From Chitinophagaceae bacterium (lineage in GTDB: Bacteria; Bacteroidota; Bacteroidia; Chitinophagales; Chitinophagaceae), in the NCBI GenBank assembly GCA_016787085.1, contig JAEUVJ010000002.1, positions 110,547-174,546 on the forward strand: a DNA stretch of 64,000 nt, written 5' to 3'. Within the stretch, counting starts at the first letter, position 1. The number at the start of each line of letters is the position of its first letter. Below the pieces are notes generated by a model. The model saw nothing but the letters and a program-made list of their open reading frames with translations, did not search any database and was not told the DNA's origin. The position numbers and the translations under genes are program-made. Of the stretch, positions 34,657-43,178 are shown in pieces.

Positions 34657-37600
34657 ATGAGAAGTATGAAAAAACTATTACTGCTTACGTTATTCGTGTT
34701 GCCTGCGCTGGCCCTTTTAGCGCAACGAACCATCACCGGTAAGGTGACGGATGAAAGCGGGAAACCTATTCCCAAAGCATCTGTTCAGGCCATCGGCGGA
34801 CCATGGGGCACCTCTACGGATGATAACGGGTTCTTCCGCCTCGCCGATCTGCCTTCTTCCGTGGTGGCTGTTGTTGTTTCGTCGGTCAATTACCAGCCAT
34901 TCACCATTACTCTTTCATCAGGCAAAACTAATTATGATGTTACCCTCAGACTCTCTGATGTAAAAATGGATGAAGTAGTAGTGGTAGCTTATGGCACTGC
35001 CAAAAGAAAGACCTTCACCGGTTCGGTAAGTAATATGAACTCGGCCGACATCAGCAAGCAGCAGGTATCTACCATCTCCCGTGCTTTTGACGGATTAGTG
35101 CCGGGAGTACAAGTCGCATCCGCATCCGGTCAGCCGGGTTCGGGCCAGGCGCTGGTGCTGCGTGGTGTTGGCTCATTCAGTTTGGCTACTGCACCTTTAT
35201 GGGTGGTGGATGGTGTGCCTTATAACGGGGATATCAATGCGATCAATCCGCAGGATGTGGAAAGTATATCGGTGCAGAAAGGAGCGACGGCCACATCACT
35301 ATATGGCAGCCGTGCTACTAATGGTGTCATCATTGTTACTACTAAAAGAGGAAAAGGTAAACCGAAGTTTGAACTGAGTGCAAGATATGGAGTGAATGAT
35401 CGCTCCAACCCTGAGTATGATGTAATAAGAGATCCGGCAACATTTCTTGAATTGTACTGGAGAAATTTAAAGCATGAGGCCATGTTCAGGGGCACCAATC
35501 CTTTGACAGAAGAAGCCGCCGGTCTTTTTGCTTCGCAAAATATGTATGGCGCCGGTAACGGCCGCCTGGACAGGTACCAGCAATACAGTGTTCCGGCAGG
35601 ACAATATGTGATTGATCCCACCACCGGTAAATTAAATTCAAATGCCAACTTGTTATATTATGATGACTGGGAAGATGTGATGATTGACAGGCGTGCAAGA
35701 CAAGAGTATGTAGGAACATTAAGCGGCTCATCCGATAAGACCAACTACATGATCTCTGCCGGTTACCTGAGTGATGAAGGCATCGCCGTTAAAACAGGTT
35801 TTGAAAGGATCACCGCCAGGTTGAATATCGAGAATACGCTTACCAAATGGCTGAAGTTTGGTCTTGCTACCAATTATGCCCGGTCGGAGCAAAAGAATAC
35901 ACTGGATGCAGCATTGAACAATACCTCTTACCAGAATATGTTCAACTGGACGAGGAATATTTCACCCGCATACCCGGTATGGGTAAGAAATGCGGATGGC
36001 AGTCTCAGACTGGATGCCAAAGGAAATAAGATCTATGATTTCGGCTCAAGAAGCGTAAGCGATACCTTATCTATGGGAACCCGCCGCTACAGCGCCACGG
36101 AGAATCCAAGGGCTACGCTTGATCTCGATGACAGGAAAAGATTGGCCGACAATGTCAATGCCAGGACTTTCCTGGAAATAAAACCGTTGGAGAACCTGAC
36201 TGTTACATTGAACTACACACTCGATTATCTCGGCAGCCGTACCACTGCTGTACAAAATCTATTGTATGGTGTAGCCGGTATCGGCGGCGGACAGGTGAAT
36301 GTGCAGGGCCGCGGTACTATCACCAATTTCAAATCAGTCACAGAACTGAGCAACCAACTGGTGAATTATAAAAGAAGTTTTGGTTCACACAATTTTGAAG
36401 TGCTGGTGGGACATGAGTCGTACAAACTGGTCAATGAAAATGCGTTTGCCACCAAGGAAGTATTCATGATACCCGGTATGTCAGAACATGCCAGCGCTGC
36501 CAGGGTCACTGAATCGCAGACAGGAGAGACCAATCATGCTATTGAAAGCTACCTGAGCCGTGTACAGTATGACTATAAAAATAAATTCCTGGTCAGCGGC
36601 AGTTTCAGAAGAGATGGTTCTTCCCGCTTTCACCCGGATAACCGCTGGGGCACTTTCTGGTCAGCGGGCGCCGGATATGTATTGAGTGAAGAATCATTTA
36701 TCCGGAAAACAGGGTTTATTAATTACCTGAAATTAAAAGCCGGTTATGGAACCACAGGGAATGAAGGTTTATTATATCCTGCCGGTACAGCCAACCCGGG
36801 TGTGATCAATTATTATCCTTACAGCAACCAGTATATCGTTACTACAACTGGAACTCCCAACATCCTGCTGGATTACCGGGGTAATAAAAATATTACCTGG
36901 GAAAGCAATGAGAACCTTGATATTGGTTTGGAAGGAACCGTATTCAAGAAACTCCAGTTCTCTTTTGAATATTATTCCCGTAACATCTCTGACATGCTGT
37001 TCAACGTTCCGGTGGCTGTATCAACGGGTGTGCAGTTCGAGACACGCAATTCCGGTACGATCAACATCAAGGGATTCGAGTTTGACCTGAACTATACTCT
37101 CGTACAGACCCGCGACCTGAGATGGTCAATAGGTTTCAACGGGAATCACTACAGAACAAAAGTGAAAGAGTTGCCGGCTGAGTTCCTGCCCACAGGCTAC
37201 CTGCCTGCCGGAAGAGTAGGGTTGCCTGCCGGTAATTTCCGCGTAGCTATTGACAGAGACCCGTATGAGTACTTTACCTGGGTATACGGTGGTGTAGATC
37301 CGAATAGTGGATTAGCCCTTTATTATAAAGATGAATTAGGCGCCAATGGGCAGCCCACCGGTAAAAGAGTGCTGACCAGCGATTGGTCAACCGCTACCCG
37401 TTACTACACGGGTAAATCTGCTATACCTGACATCACAGGCGGTATCAATACCAATCTGCGTTACAAAGATTTTGACTTTAGTGTGATCGCAGCGTATGGT
37501 ATAGGTGGCTGGACATACGATGCTACTTACCAGGGGCTGATGCATAGTGGTAACAACGATATCCAGACATGGCATAAGGATATGCTGAATTCATGGACCA

Positions 37601-37908
37601 AGGCTAACCCGAATACGACCATTCCGCGTTTGTCAGAGAATTATACGAATGCCAACCAGACCTCTGACAGGTGGCTGATCGAATCTGATTTCTTTACACT
37701 CAGGAACATTACTCTCGGTTACACATTGCCTGCAAATATGGTACAGAAGTATGGGCTGACCAATGTAAGGGCATACCTGGTGGCCGATAATGTATTCCTG
37801 CAGACAAGAAGACAAGGACTGGATGTACGCCAGAATTTTACCGGCGGGACATTCAATGGGTATCCTTCTGTAAGGACGATCTCGTTTGGTCTAAATGTAG
37901 GATTATAA
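34657..37908 (+). CDS. SusC/RagA-type TonB-dependent transporter 1
   Basis: About 1083-aa outer-membrane importer that works with the SusD lipoprotein encoded next. Signal peptide MKKLLLLTLFVLPALALLAQ, carboxypeptidase-like regulatory domain (TITGKVTDESGKPIPKASV), TonB-related plug (EVVVVAYGTAKRKTFTGSV...GVGSFSLATAPLWVVDGVPY), and a long 22-strand barrel ending in RTISFGLNVGL. The usual SusC length is 1000-1100 aa. Nearby ATGs at 34657 and 34666 are both plausible starts; the open frame to 34627 includes a TTG and is less likely. The substrate is unknown: no carbohydrate enzyme is adjacent. Confidence 0.93.
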   Translation: MRSMKKLLLLTLFVLPALALLAQRTITGKVTDESGKPIPKASVQAIGGPWGTSTDDNGFFRLADLPSSVVAVVVSSVNYQPFTITLSSGKTNYDVTLRLSDVKMDEVVVVAYGTAKRKTFTGSVSNMNSADISKQQVSTISRAFDGLVPGVQVASASGQPGSGQALVLRGVGSFSLATAPLWVVDGVPYNGDINAINPQDVESISVQKGATATSLYGSRATNGVIIVTTKRGKGKPKFELSARYGVNDRSNPEYDVIRDPATFLELYWRNLKHEAMFRGTNPLTEEAAGLFASQNMYGAGNGRLDRYQQYSVPAGQYVIDPTTGKLNSNANLLYYDDWEDVMIDRRARQEYVGTLSGSSDKTNYMISAGYLSDEGIAVKTGFERITARLNIENTLTKWLKFGLATNYARSEQKNTLDAALNNTSYQNMFNWTRNISPAYPVWVRNADGSLRLDAKGNKIYDFGSRSVSDTLSMGTRRYSATENPRATLDLDDRKRLADNVNARTFLEIKPLENLTVTLNYTLDYLGSRTTAVQNLLYGVAGIGGGQVNVQGRGTITNFKSVTELSNQLVNYKRSFGSHNFEVLVGHESYKLVNENAFATKEVFMIPGMSEHASAARVTESQTGETNHAIESYLSRVQYDYKNKFLVSGSFRRDGSSRFHPDNRWGTFWSAGAGYVLSEESFIRKTGFINYLKLKAGYGTTGNEGLLYPAGTANPGVINYYPYSNQYIVTTTGTPNILLDYRGNKNITWESNENLDIGLEGTVFKKLQFSFEYYSRNISDMLFNVPVAVSTGVQFETRNSGTINIKGFEFDLNYTLVQTRDLRWSIGFNGNHYRTKVKELPAEFLPTGYLPAGRVGLPAGNFRVAIDRDPYEYFTWVYGGVDPNSGLALYYKDELGANGQPTGKRVLTSDWSTATRYYTGKSAIPDITGGINTNLRYKDFDFSVIAAYGIGGWTYDATYQGLMHSGNNDIQTWHKDMLNSWTKANPNTTIPRLSENYTNANQTSDRWLIESDFFTLRNITLGYTLPANMVQKYGLTNVRAYLVADNVFLQTRRQGLDVRQNFTGGTFNGYPSVRTISFGLNVGL

Positions 37909-37952
37909 TTTTTCCGGAACAAAACATGAAACAATCACCAAAAAGAATACAG

Positions 37953-39425
37953 ATGAAACTCCGAATAGTATTTTTTGCAATGGCCATCGTAGTACTGGCA
38001 TCCTGCAAAAAAAGTTTTCTTGACCAGAAGCCTGATGGCATCATCCTGGATAACCAGTTGCGTGAAGCACTGGATGCAGCTCCGCAACTCGGGCCTGTTA
38101 TCTTCAACGGGCAGGTGTCCGGTATCTATGCCTACATGTATAGTTATAATACTGCCCAGCGGGCTGCCGGCCGTCATGATGATTTTGGCCTGAAGTCCAT
38201 TCAACTGGCTACCGACCTGAATGCAGAAGATATGGTACAGGTAACACACCACTGGTTTGGCTTTGACTACCTCGCGGATGACAGGGCGGCCAACTTTGCG
38301 AGAGTGTTCACCAACTGGAATTTCTTTTATAAGATCGTGTACAACTGTAACCTGATCATCGGATCTATTAATGAAACAACAACTGATCCTACACTGAAGG
38401 CAATACTTGGCCAGTGTTATGCGGTAAGAGGCTGGTGTTTCCTGAACCTTGCCGAGCTTTTCCAGCAAACCTACAAAGGCAATGAAACAGCACACGGCAT
38501 ACCGTTCTATACAGATATCTCTGACCTTACCTCTAAGTCAAGGGGAACAATGACTGAAGTGTATGCGCAAGTTGAAGATGATTGCCAGACAGCGATCGCT
38601 TTGCTGGCCGGATGGACAAGAACATCAAAAGAGCAGGTGAACCAGGCAGCGGCACGCGGCATACTGGCAAGAGCGTATCTCAATATGGAACGCTGGGCCG
38701 ATGCAGCTACGCAGGCTAACCAGGCAAGACAAGGTCTTTCATTGATGTCTGCTGCACAATACACCAGTGGCTTCAGCGATATCAGCAACCCGGAATGGAT
38801 GTGGGGCGGCGATCTTAACTCCAACACCACTACCATCTTTGCTTCGTTCTTCTCACACATGGATAATACCAACCCCGGTTATGCCGGTGCGCTGGGAGTA
38901 TATAAATCCGTTTCCAGGAAATTGTTTGACCAGATCTCCGCTACGGATGTGAGAAGGCAGGTATTCAAAGCGCCGGGCAGTACGGCTTATCCTGCATTGC
39001 CCACTTATGCCAACATCAAGTTCCGTGATCCCGGTGGCTGGGTCGGCGACTATGTGTATATGCGTGTAGCCGAAATGTACCTGATAGAAGCGGAAGCTTT
39101 GGCTAACCAGGGACAGGATGCGCAGGCAAGACAGGTGTTGTTCAGTCTCGTGAGTGCAAGGGATCCGAACTATGTGCTATCTTCCAACAGCGGGGCCAAC
39201 CTGGTGAATGAAGTGAGGTTGCATCGCCGGATCGAACTGTGGGGCGAAGGCTTTAACCTGAACGATTTCAAAAGATGGAAGATCGCTATTGACAGAACGG
39301 GAAGCAACCATAGGGTAGATGCCACGTTCATCATTCCTGCCGGCGACCCGAGACTGGTGTACCAGATACCGCAGGCAGAACTCGATGCCAACATCAATAT
39401 ACCATTGGCCCATCAAAACCCCTAA
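37953..39425 (+). CDS. SusD/RagB-type lipoprotein 1
   Basis: A 490-aa surface lipoprotein that captures substrate and hands it to its SusC partner, whose gene ends 44 nt upstream. Lipobox at VLASCKK; TPR-like helical core; C-terminal SusD signature RRIELWGEGFNLNDFKRWK and the late YQIPQAELDANINI. An ATG nine codons upstream (37926) would give a 499-aa form; the shorter start leaves a standard lipoprotein signal. It is the second gene of a three-gene operon. Confidence 0.92.
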   Translation: MKLRIVFFAMAIVVLASCKKSFLDQKPDGIILDNQLREALDAAPQLGPVIFNGQVSGIYAYMYSYNTAQRAAGRHDDFGLKSIQLATDLNAEDMVQVTHHWFGFDYLADDRAANFARVFTNWNFFYKIVYNCNLIIGSINETTTDPTLKAILGQCYAVRGWCFLNLAELFQQTYKGNETAHGIPFYTDISDLTSKSRGTMTEVYAQVEDDCQTAIALLAGWTRTSKEQVNQAAARGILARAYLNMERWADAATQANQARQGLSLMSAAQYTSGFSDISNPEWMWGGDLNSNTTTIFASFFSHMDNTNPGYAGALGVYKSVSRKLFDQISATDVRRQVFKAPGSTAYPALPTYANIKFRDPGGWVGDYVYMRVAEMYLIEAEALANQGQDAQARQVLFSLVSARDPNYVLSSNSGANLVNEVRLHRRIELWGEGFNLNDFKRWKIAIDRTGSNHRVDATFIIPAGDPRLVYQIPQAELDANINIPLAHQNP

Positions 39426-39448
39426 TCACAAACCCATAATAACAGGAT

Positions 39449-40249
39449 ATGAGACGACAATATATACAACGATCATTGGTAGTGATGGCATCCGGCGTTC
39501 TTTTGATCGCTTCGTGTAAGAAGCAAGGGAATAACGATAACCCGGATGTATCGCCTTCTTCCAACGTCATCGTGGTGAATGCAGCGCCTTCCCCCGCAGG
39601 CTACCCGGCGCTCGACATGTACTTAGACACCGGCAAGTTCACCCCCGCAGCCATTGCCTATCTTGGCAATAACCAGGCTACGGGCATCACAGGTAATTTA
39701 TTGTATGCCCCGGCGCTGGCCGCCGATCATGCGGTGGATGTACGGCCCACCACTACGCCGAATGTAAAGGTGCTGAATGCGAATGCCTCGCTGATGCCGG
39801 ATGTCAACTATAGTTTTTTCATTTATGATACGCTGAACAATACCACCAGCCAGTTCAAACTGCTGAAGCTGACAGACGAGCTGGTACAACCGGCGGATAC
39901 TTCCATGGGTAAGATCAGGTTCCTTCACCTGGCGCCGACATTACCTGCGTATGATCTCACTTTTGTAAGATTAAGCGGCACAACAGAAGTGGACAGTGTG
40001 ACACTGACCAACCGTACTTACGTCGGCAGCGGTGTACCCAATGAGGCGACGCTGTCTGCTTTTACCAATGTAAAAGGAGGTGTTTACCGGCTGAAGATAA
40101 AAACGGCAGGTACTGCTACGGTGGTCACCACTATCAATAATGCCGCTACCAATTTTCTGAATTTTGCCAAAGGCAAGGGCTATACGGTGTATGTGACGGG
40201 CATGGCAAAGGGCCAGCCGCTGGCATTGCGTACGGTGCGTCACTTCTGA
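39449..40249 (+). CDS. DUF4397-domain lipoprotein
   Basis: A 266-aa lipoprotein with a signal MRRQYIQRSLVVMASGVLLIASCKK and two repeated beta-rich halves of the DUF4397 type: VIVVNAAPSPAGYPALDMYLD in the first and KIRFLHLAPTLPAYDLTFV in the second. DUF4397 proteins are surface adhesin-like domains of unknown role. Lying 23 nt after SusD-1, it probably belongs to the same operon and may extend the surface complex. Confidence 0.82.
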   Translation: MRRQYIQRSLVVMASGVLLIASCKKQGNNDNPDVSPSSNVIVVNAAPSPAGYPALDMYLDTGKFTPAAIAYLGNNQATGITGNLLYAPALAADHAVDVRPTTTPNVKVLNANASLMPDVNYSFFIYDTLNNTTSQFKLLKLTDELVQPADTSMGKIRFLHLAPTLPAYDLTFVRLSGTTEVDSVTLTNRTYVGSGVPNEATLSAFTNVKGGVYRLKIKTAGTATVVTTINNAATNFLNFAKGKGYTVYVTGMAKGQPLALRTVRHF

Positions 40250-40275
40250 GCATACAGTTAATGGCGACAATACAA

Positions 40276-40307
40276 AACCGGTCTGTTAACGCAGGCCGGT
40301 TTTTTTA
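40276..40307 (+). terminator. Intrinsic terminator of the SusCD-1 operon
   Basis: ACCGGTCTG pairs with CAGGCCGGT (one G-U pair) around a TTAACG loop, followed by seven T. It closes the SusC-1, SusD-1, DUF4397 operon. Confidence 0.85.
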
Positions 40308-40326
40308 TTGCTGGACGGCGAAAGCC

Positions 40327-40350
40327 CCGGTGCGTGTCTTCACGCACCGG
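40327..40350. repeat. REP-like hairpin upstream of RAYT
   Basis: CCGGTGCGTG-TCTT-CACGCACCGG: a perfect 10-bp stem with a 4-nt loop, 37 nt before the RAYT start codon. RAYT genes are typically flanked by such palindromes, which are their DNA substrates. Confidence 0.75.
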
Positions 40351-40387
40351 AACCCGGAAATTCATCAAAGCTTTGTAGCTTTATTGC

Positions 40388-40948
40388 ATGGACAGTTCCC
40401 TTCTTCAGGCAACACGAAAATCGCATATTGAACAGGGAGAACTGTATTTCTGGACCGCTACGATCAATCAATGGCAGCATCTGCTCCGTGCTGATGAATA
40501 CAAAGATGTCGTCATCGGATCTTTGCAATATTTAAGTGATGCAGGCAAAGTAGATGTATTTGCTTTTGTCGTTATGCCCAATCATATTCACCTGATATGG
40601 CGTACCAACGAACCCAATGGCAAAGAAAGCCCGCAAGGTTCATTTTTGAAATATACAGCCCATACTTTCAGGAAAATGCTGCGTAAAGAAGGAGGTGATC
40701 GTTTACAGCCATACATCGTTGATGCGGCCAATAAGGATTATGAGTTCTGGAAACGGGATTCATTGGCTGTTCCGTTATTTACCCGTAAAGTGGCCTTTCA
40801 AAAACTGAAGTATATTCACAGCAACCCGCTGGCGGAACACTGGCAACTGGCAAAGGATCCTTGTGAGTATAAATATTCATCCGCCCGTTATTATGAATTG
40901 AATGAAAAGAACTTCCCTTTTCTGAAAGACTTGTGGGAGGTGATTTGA
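40388..40948 (+). CDS. RAYT: REP-associated tyrosine transposase (Y1/HUH)
   Basis: A 186-aa single-strand DNA transposase of the IS200-like Y1 superfamily. The HUH motif is PNHIHLIW (His66, His68) and the catalytic tyrosine is probably Tyr142 in LKYIHSNPL; the C-terminal YKYSSARYY block is typical of RAYTs. RAYTs act on REP hairpins rather than on their own IS ends. It is flanked by hairpins built on GTGCGTG, and the 3' end of the gene recurs at 41614-41675, so the local DNA has been copied or rearranged. It looks intact and stands alone. Confidence 0.88.
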   Translation: MDSSLLQATRKSHIEQGELYFWTATINQWQHLLRADEYKDVVIGSLQYLSDAGKVDVFAFVVMPNHIHLIWRTNEPNGKESPQGSFLKYTAHTFRKMLRKEGGDRLQPYIVDAANKDYEFWKRDSLAVPLFTRKVAFQKLKYIHSNPLAEHWQLAKDPCEYKYSSARYYELNEKNFPFLKDLWEVI

Positions 40949-40989
40949 AATACAATGAAAGTGCGTGGAGACACGCACCAAGGCGCCGG
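40928..40989. repeat. 62-bp repeat, copy A (RAYT 3' end plus REP hairpin)
   Basis: Contains the last codons and stop of the RAYT gene, the hairpin GTGCGTG-GAGA-CACGCAC (40961-40978) and GGCGCCGG. A 62-bp copy with 6 mismatches and no gaps lies at 41614-41675. Confidence 0.8.
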
Positions 40990-41047
40990 AATGTGTCTTA
41001 CAGCATAAATTTATGGTTATGGGCAAGCTTAATTGACATACTCCTTT

Positions 41048-41557
41048 ATGAAATTCATCGGCAAAGACGGGCAAGAAGTAGAGCTTAAAATCTTAGGCTA
41101 CCAGTTTCCAACCAGCTTCGATAATGAGTGGGATGCAAACTGGTTGAGGATTTATCTGAATGTAAAAAGCAACGTTGGGTACTGGCAAACCGTTGATCCT
41201 TCACTTACGACCTGGGAAGTTGATCAAATAATAAAATGGTTTTCTGCTTTATCGCAAAACCAGGAAGTTGAACACCTTGAGATGACCTTTATCGAGCCCA
41301 ATCTTTCATTTCAGTTTCTTGACAAAACGAGCGATACAAAGACGATTCAAATAAAGTTCAATTTGGAATCAAGACCTCAACCGGCAGACGACGACAAAGA
41401 ATATTTTATAAATTTTCATTTTTTTAATAAAGACTTAGCGACAATTGCAAATGAACTGAGTATTGAACATAGTAAGTTTCCTGTCAGACCTTTTTCGGCA
41501 ACTTCAGTTGCTGAAAAAGTCGAAAGTGATAAAAAGCCATGGTGGAAATTTTGGTAA
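41048..41557 (+). CDS. WapI-like possible immunity protein
   Basis: A 169-aa cytoplasmic protein without signal or membrane segment. The opening KFIGKDGQEVELKILGYQFP, then DANWLRIYLNV and LTTWEVDQIIKWFSAL, resembles the WapI family, which protects against contact-dependent WapA toxins. The assignment is from recollection of the family pattern and is tentative. No matching toxin gene is in the window. ATG 41048 was preferred over a TTG five codons upstream. It is AT-rich relative to the SusCD genes and lies between two 62-bp RAYT-derived repeats. Confidence 0.5.
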   Translation: MKFIGKDGQEVELKILGYQFPTSFDNEWDANWLRIYLNVKSNVGYWQTVDPSLTTWEVDQIIKWFSALSQNQEVEHLEMTFIEPNLSFQFLDKTSDTKTIQIKFNLESRPQPADDDKEYFINFHFFNKDLATIANELSIEHSKFPVRPFSATSVAEKVESDKKPWWKFW

Positions 41558-41613
41558 TATACTATGAGACGAAAGCCTGACAATAAAAGGTACATTTTTT
41601 CAATTGTGCTTCG

Positions 41614-41675
41614 GACTTGTGGTAAGTAATTTGAAATACAATGAGGGTGCGTGGAGACACGCACCACGGCGCCGG
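41614..41675. repeat. 62-bp repeat, copy B (remnant of a RAYT 3' end plus hairpin)
   Basis: Matches 40928-40989 at 56 of 62 positions. It includes the 8-bp hairpin GGTGCGTG-GAGA-CACGCACC (41646-41665). No RAYT gene precedes it, only the short stretch corresponding to the gene's last codons. Confidence 0.8.
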
Positions 41676-41698
41676 GGAGACACGCACTACGGCGCCGG
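41676..41698. repeat. Partial third copy of the REP half
   Basis: Directly after copy B, the 3' half of the REP unit repeats (GGAGACACGCAC then TACGGCGCCGG), differing at one base. The 5' arm of the hairpin is missing, so this is a truncated tandem copy. Confidence 0.65.
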
Positions 41699-41807
41699 AG
41701 GTGGCCGACAGTTTGCGCTCCGAAAACCGCCACTGCGGCAAAGCCGCAAAAGGTTAGCGGCTCTTTTATGGAAACTCTCTCCGGCTGTGTCTCAGTATCG
41801 ACTACTC

Positions 41808-42899
41808 ATGATTAGACTAAAACATCTTCTCCTTCCGACTTTAGTTGTTTTGCTTTCGTCTTGTAAAAACGAACAAGGCAATACTTATGCAATAAAGGAC
41901 TTTAGGAAATCCCTTCAACCCTTCCTTTTTAATATTGTATCTGAAGGCATTGTTACGTATCATGACAGTTCAAACATTAAAAGTATCACTGATGACGAGT
42001 TAATTCGATTGAGCAAATCTGAAAGCCCGGTATTAAGAGCGACGGCAATAAGGGAAATGCTTGACAGAAAATCGTTTAATCACTTTGATATAGTGATGAA
42101 TCATCTTGACGACACAGCAATTGTCGCAACAGATAATGGAGAGTTTGGAATCAGGTTTGAAGCAGTATCGGACTATTTAATAGGAAGAAGCACTTGGGAA
42201 ACAGCTCAAGCAAGAGACAAGACTATTGAACAAATCTTGACTAAACACAACTATTTAAGTTCTGCCTACAACATTCTTACACGATTAGATGCTCAAGAAA
42301 AATACTACCCGTATATAAAGGATATGGCAATGCGTCCAAGAAGGCTTGATCCTTACGATGGCTATGAATTAGGGTTTGATGATATTGAATATGCTCTTTA
42401 CGGGCTAGCCAAATTCAAAAAAAAAGAAGATGTACAACTTATTAAAACCAAATTGCTGAGATATGTTTGGAAATTAAGTGATGTTTCATTCCGATTGATG
42501 AAAAAGTTTCCGGATACAGCCTATCTTGATGTTTTACAGGCTTATCATCGCAGGCAATTTTATCAATTCTCAGGGATCAGACCTCATGGATTTACTGGGT
42601 ATAATGCCGATAGGGCTGCCCCCGAAGATTTTATCGAGGCATTAGTCGTACAACAAAATGATAGGAGTGCAAAACTATTAGACACAATGCTCACTAACTT
42701 ACCAAAGTATACATGCATGCCCGATCAAGAAAATATAATCAATGCAGTTATAGAGCAGATTTGGGAACATCCGTGTCCTGCTTATGCTCGACTTAGAGAA
42801 AAAGTAAAGCAAAAAGCCGAAGAAACTTTAAAGGGACGTATAAGTATTTCTCTTGACCCAATTGACACAAGAAAGAGAACATATCATTGGTATAATTAG
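41808..42899 (+). CDS. Lipoprotein, 363 aa, unknown function
   Basis: Exported lipoprotein with signal MIRLKHLLLPTLVVLLSSCKNEQ (Cys about residue 19). The mature part is helical, with repeated short units such as SPVLRATAIREMLDRK and SAYNILTRLDAQEKYYPYI, and could be an ARM/HEAT-like solenoid. No enzyme motif. The open frame extends back to 41604, but that stretch runs through the REP hairpins and is clearly not coding, so ATG 41808 was chosen. It is AT-rich compared with its SusCD neighbours. Confidence 0.6.
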   Translation: MIRLKHLLLPTLVVLLSSCKNEQGNTYAIKDFRKSLQPFLFNIVSEGIVTYHDSSNIKSITDDELIRLSKSESPVLRATAIREMLDRKSFNHFDIVMNHLDDTAIVATDNGEFGIRFEAVSDYLIGRSTWETAQARDKTIEQILTKHNYLSSAYNILTRLDAQEKYYPYIKDMAMRPRRLDPYDGYELGFDDIEYALYGLAKFKKKEDVQLIKTKLLRYVWKLSDVSFRLMKKFPDTAYLDVLQAYHRRQFYQFSGIRPHGFTGYNADRAAPEDFIEALVVQQNDRSAKLLDTMLTNLPKYTCMPDQENIINAVIEQIWEHPCPAYARLREKVKQKAEETLKGRISISLDPIDTRKRTYHWYN

Positions 42900-43066
42900 A
42901 AATGAAAAGCAGCCGCTATCATGAACTATGTAAGCGGTATAAGAAGAATATTATGTTTATAAACAGCCCTAAGCCCGGTGCATAGTCCACACTTCACTTA
43001 ACTAGGCGTAAATTTTATCCCGTATCATAACGATTACTTAACATCCTTCGCAAACGGGTATTCTCT

Positions 43067-43170
43067 TTTAATGCTTCGGGCAACATCTTTCATGTATGGG
43101 CGAAAATGAACCACCGCCCGTGAAGCATCTTTTCTATCATTACTGCCTGTGCAATATCTCCTCACTAAAA
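43067..43170 (+). promoter_or_regulatory. SusC-2 upstream region: repeat pair, inverted half-site, TTA element
   Basis: TTTAATGCTTCGG (43067-43079) and TTTCATGTATGGG (43088-43100) form a direct repeat with a 21-bp period (the second is 10/13 to the consensus TTTCATGCTTCGG). An inverted GAAGCAT half-site follows (43122-43128), 30 bp from the second unit, then TTACTGCC starts 11 nt later (43140). Confidence 0.6.
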
Positions 43171-43178
43171 TCAAGGCT

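Noticed and set aside
41604..41807. N-terminal extension of the 363-aa lipoprotein
   Set aside because: The stretch covers the REP hairpins and the 62-bp repeat, is Arg/Pro-rich and precedes an obvious lipoprotein signal.
42902..42985. Short frame with SSRYHELCKRY resembling the RAYT C-terminus
   Set aside because: Only five of ten positions match the RAYT block SARYYELNEK, and there is no supporting hairpin beside it. It could be chance, so it is not called a RAYT remnant.
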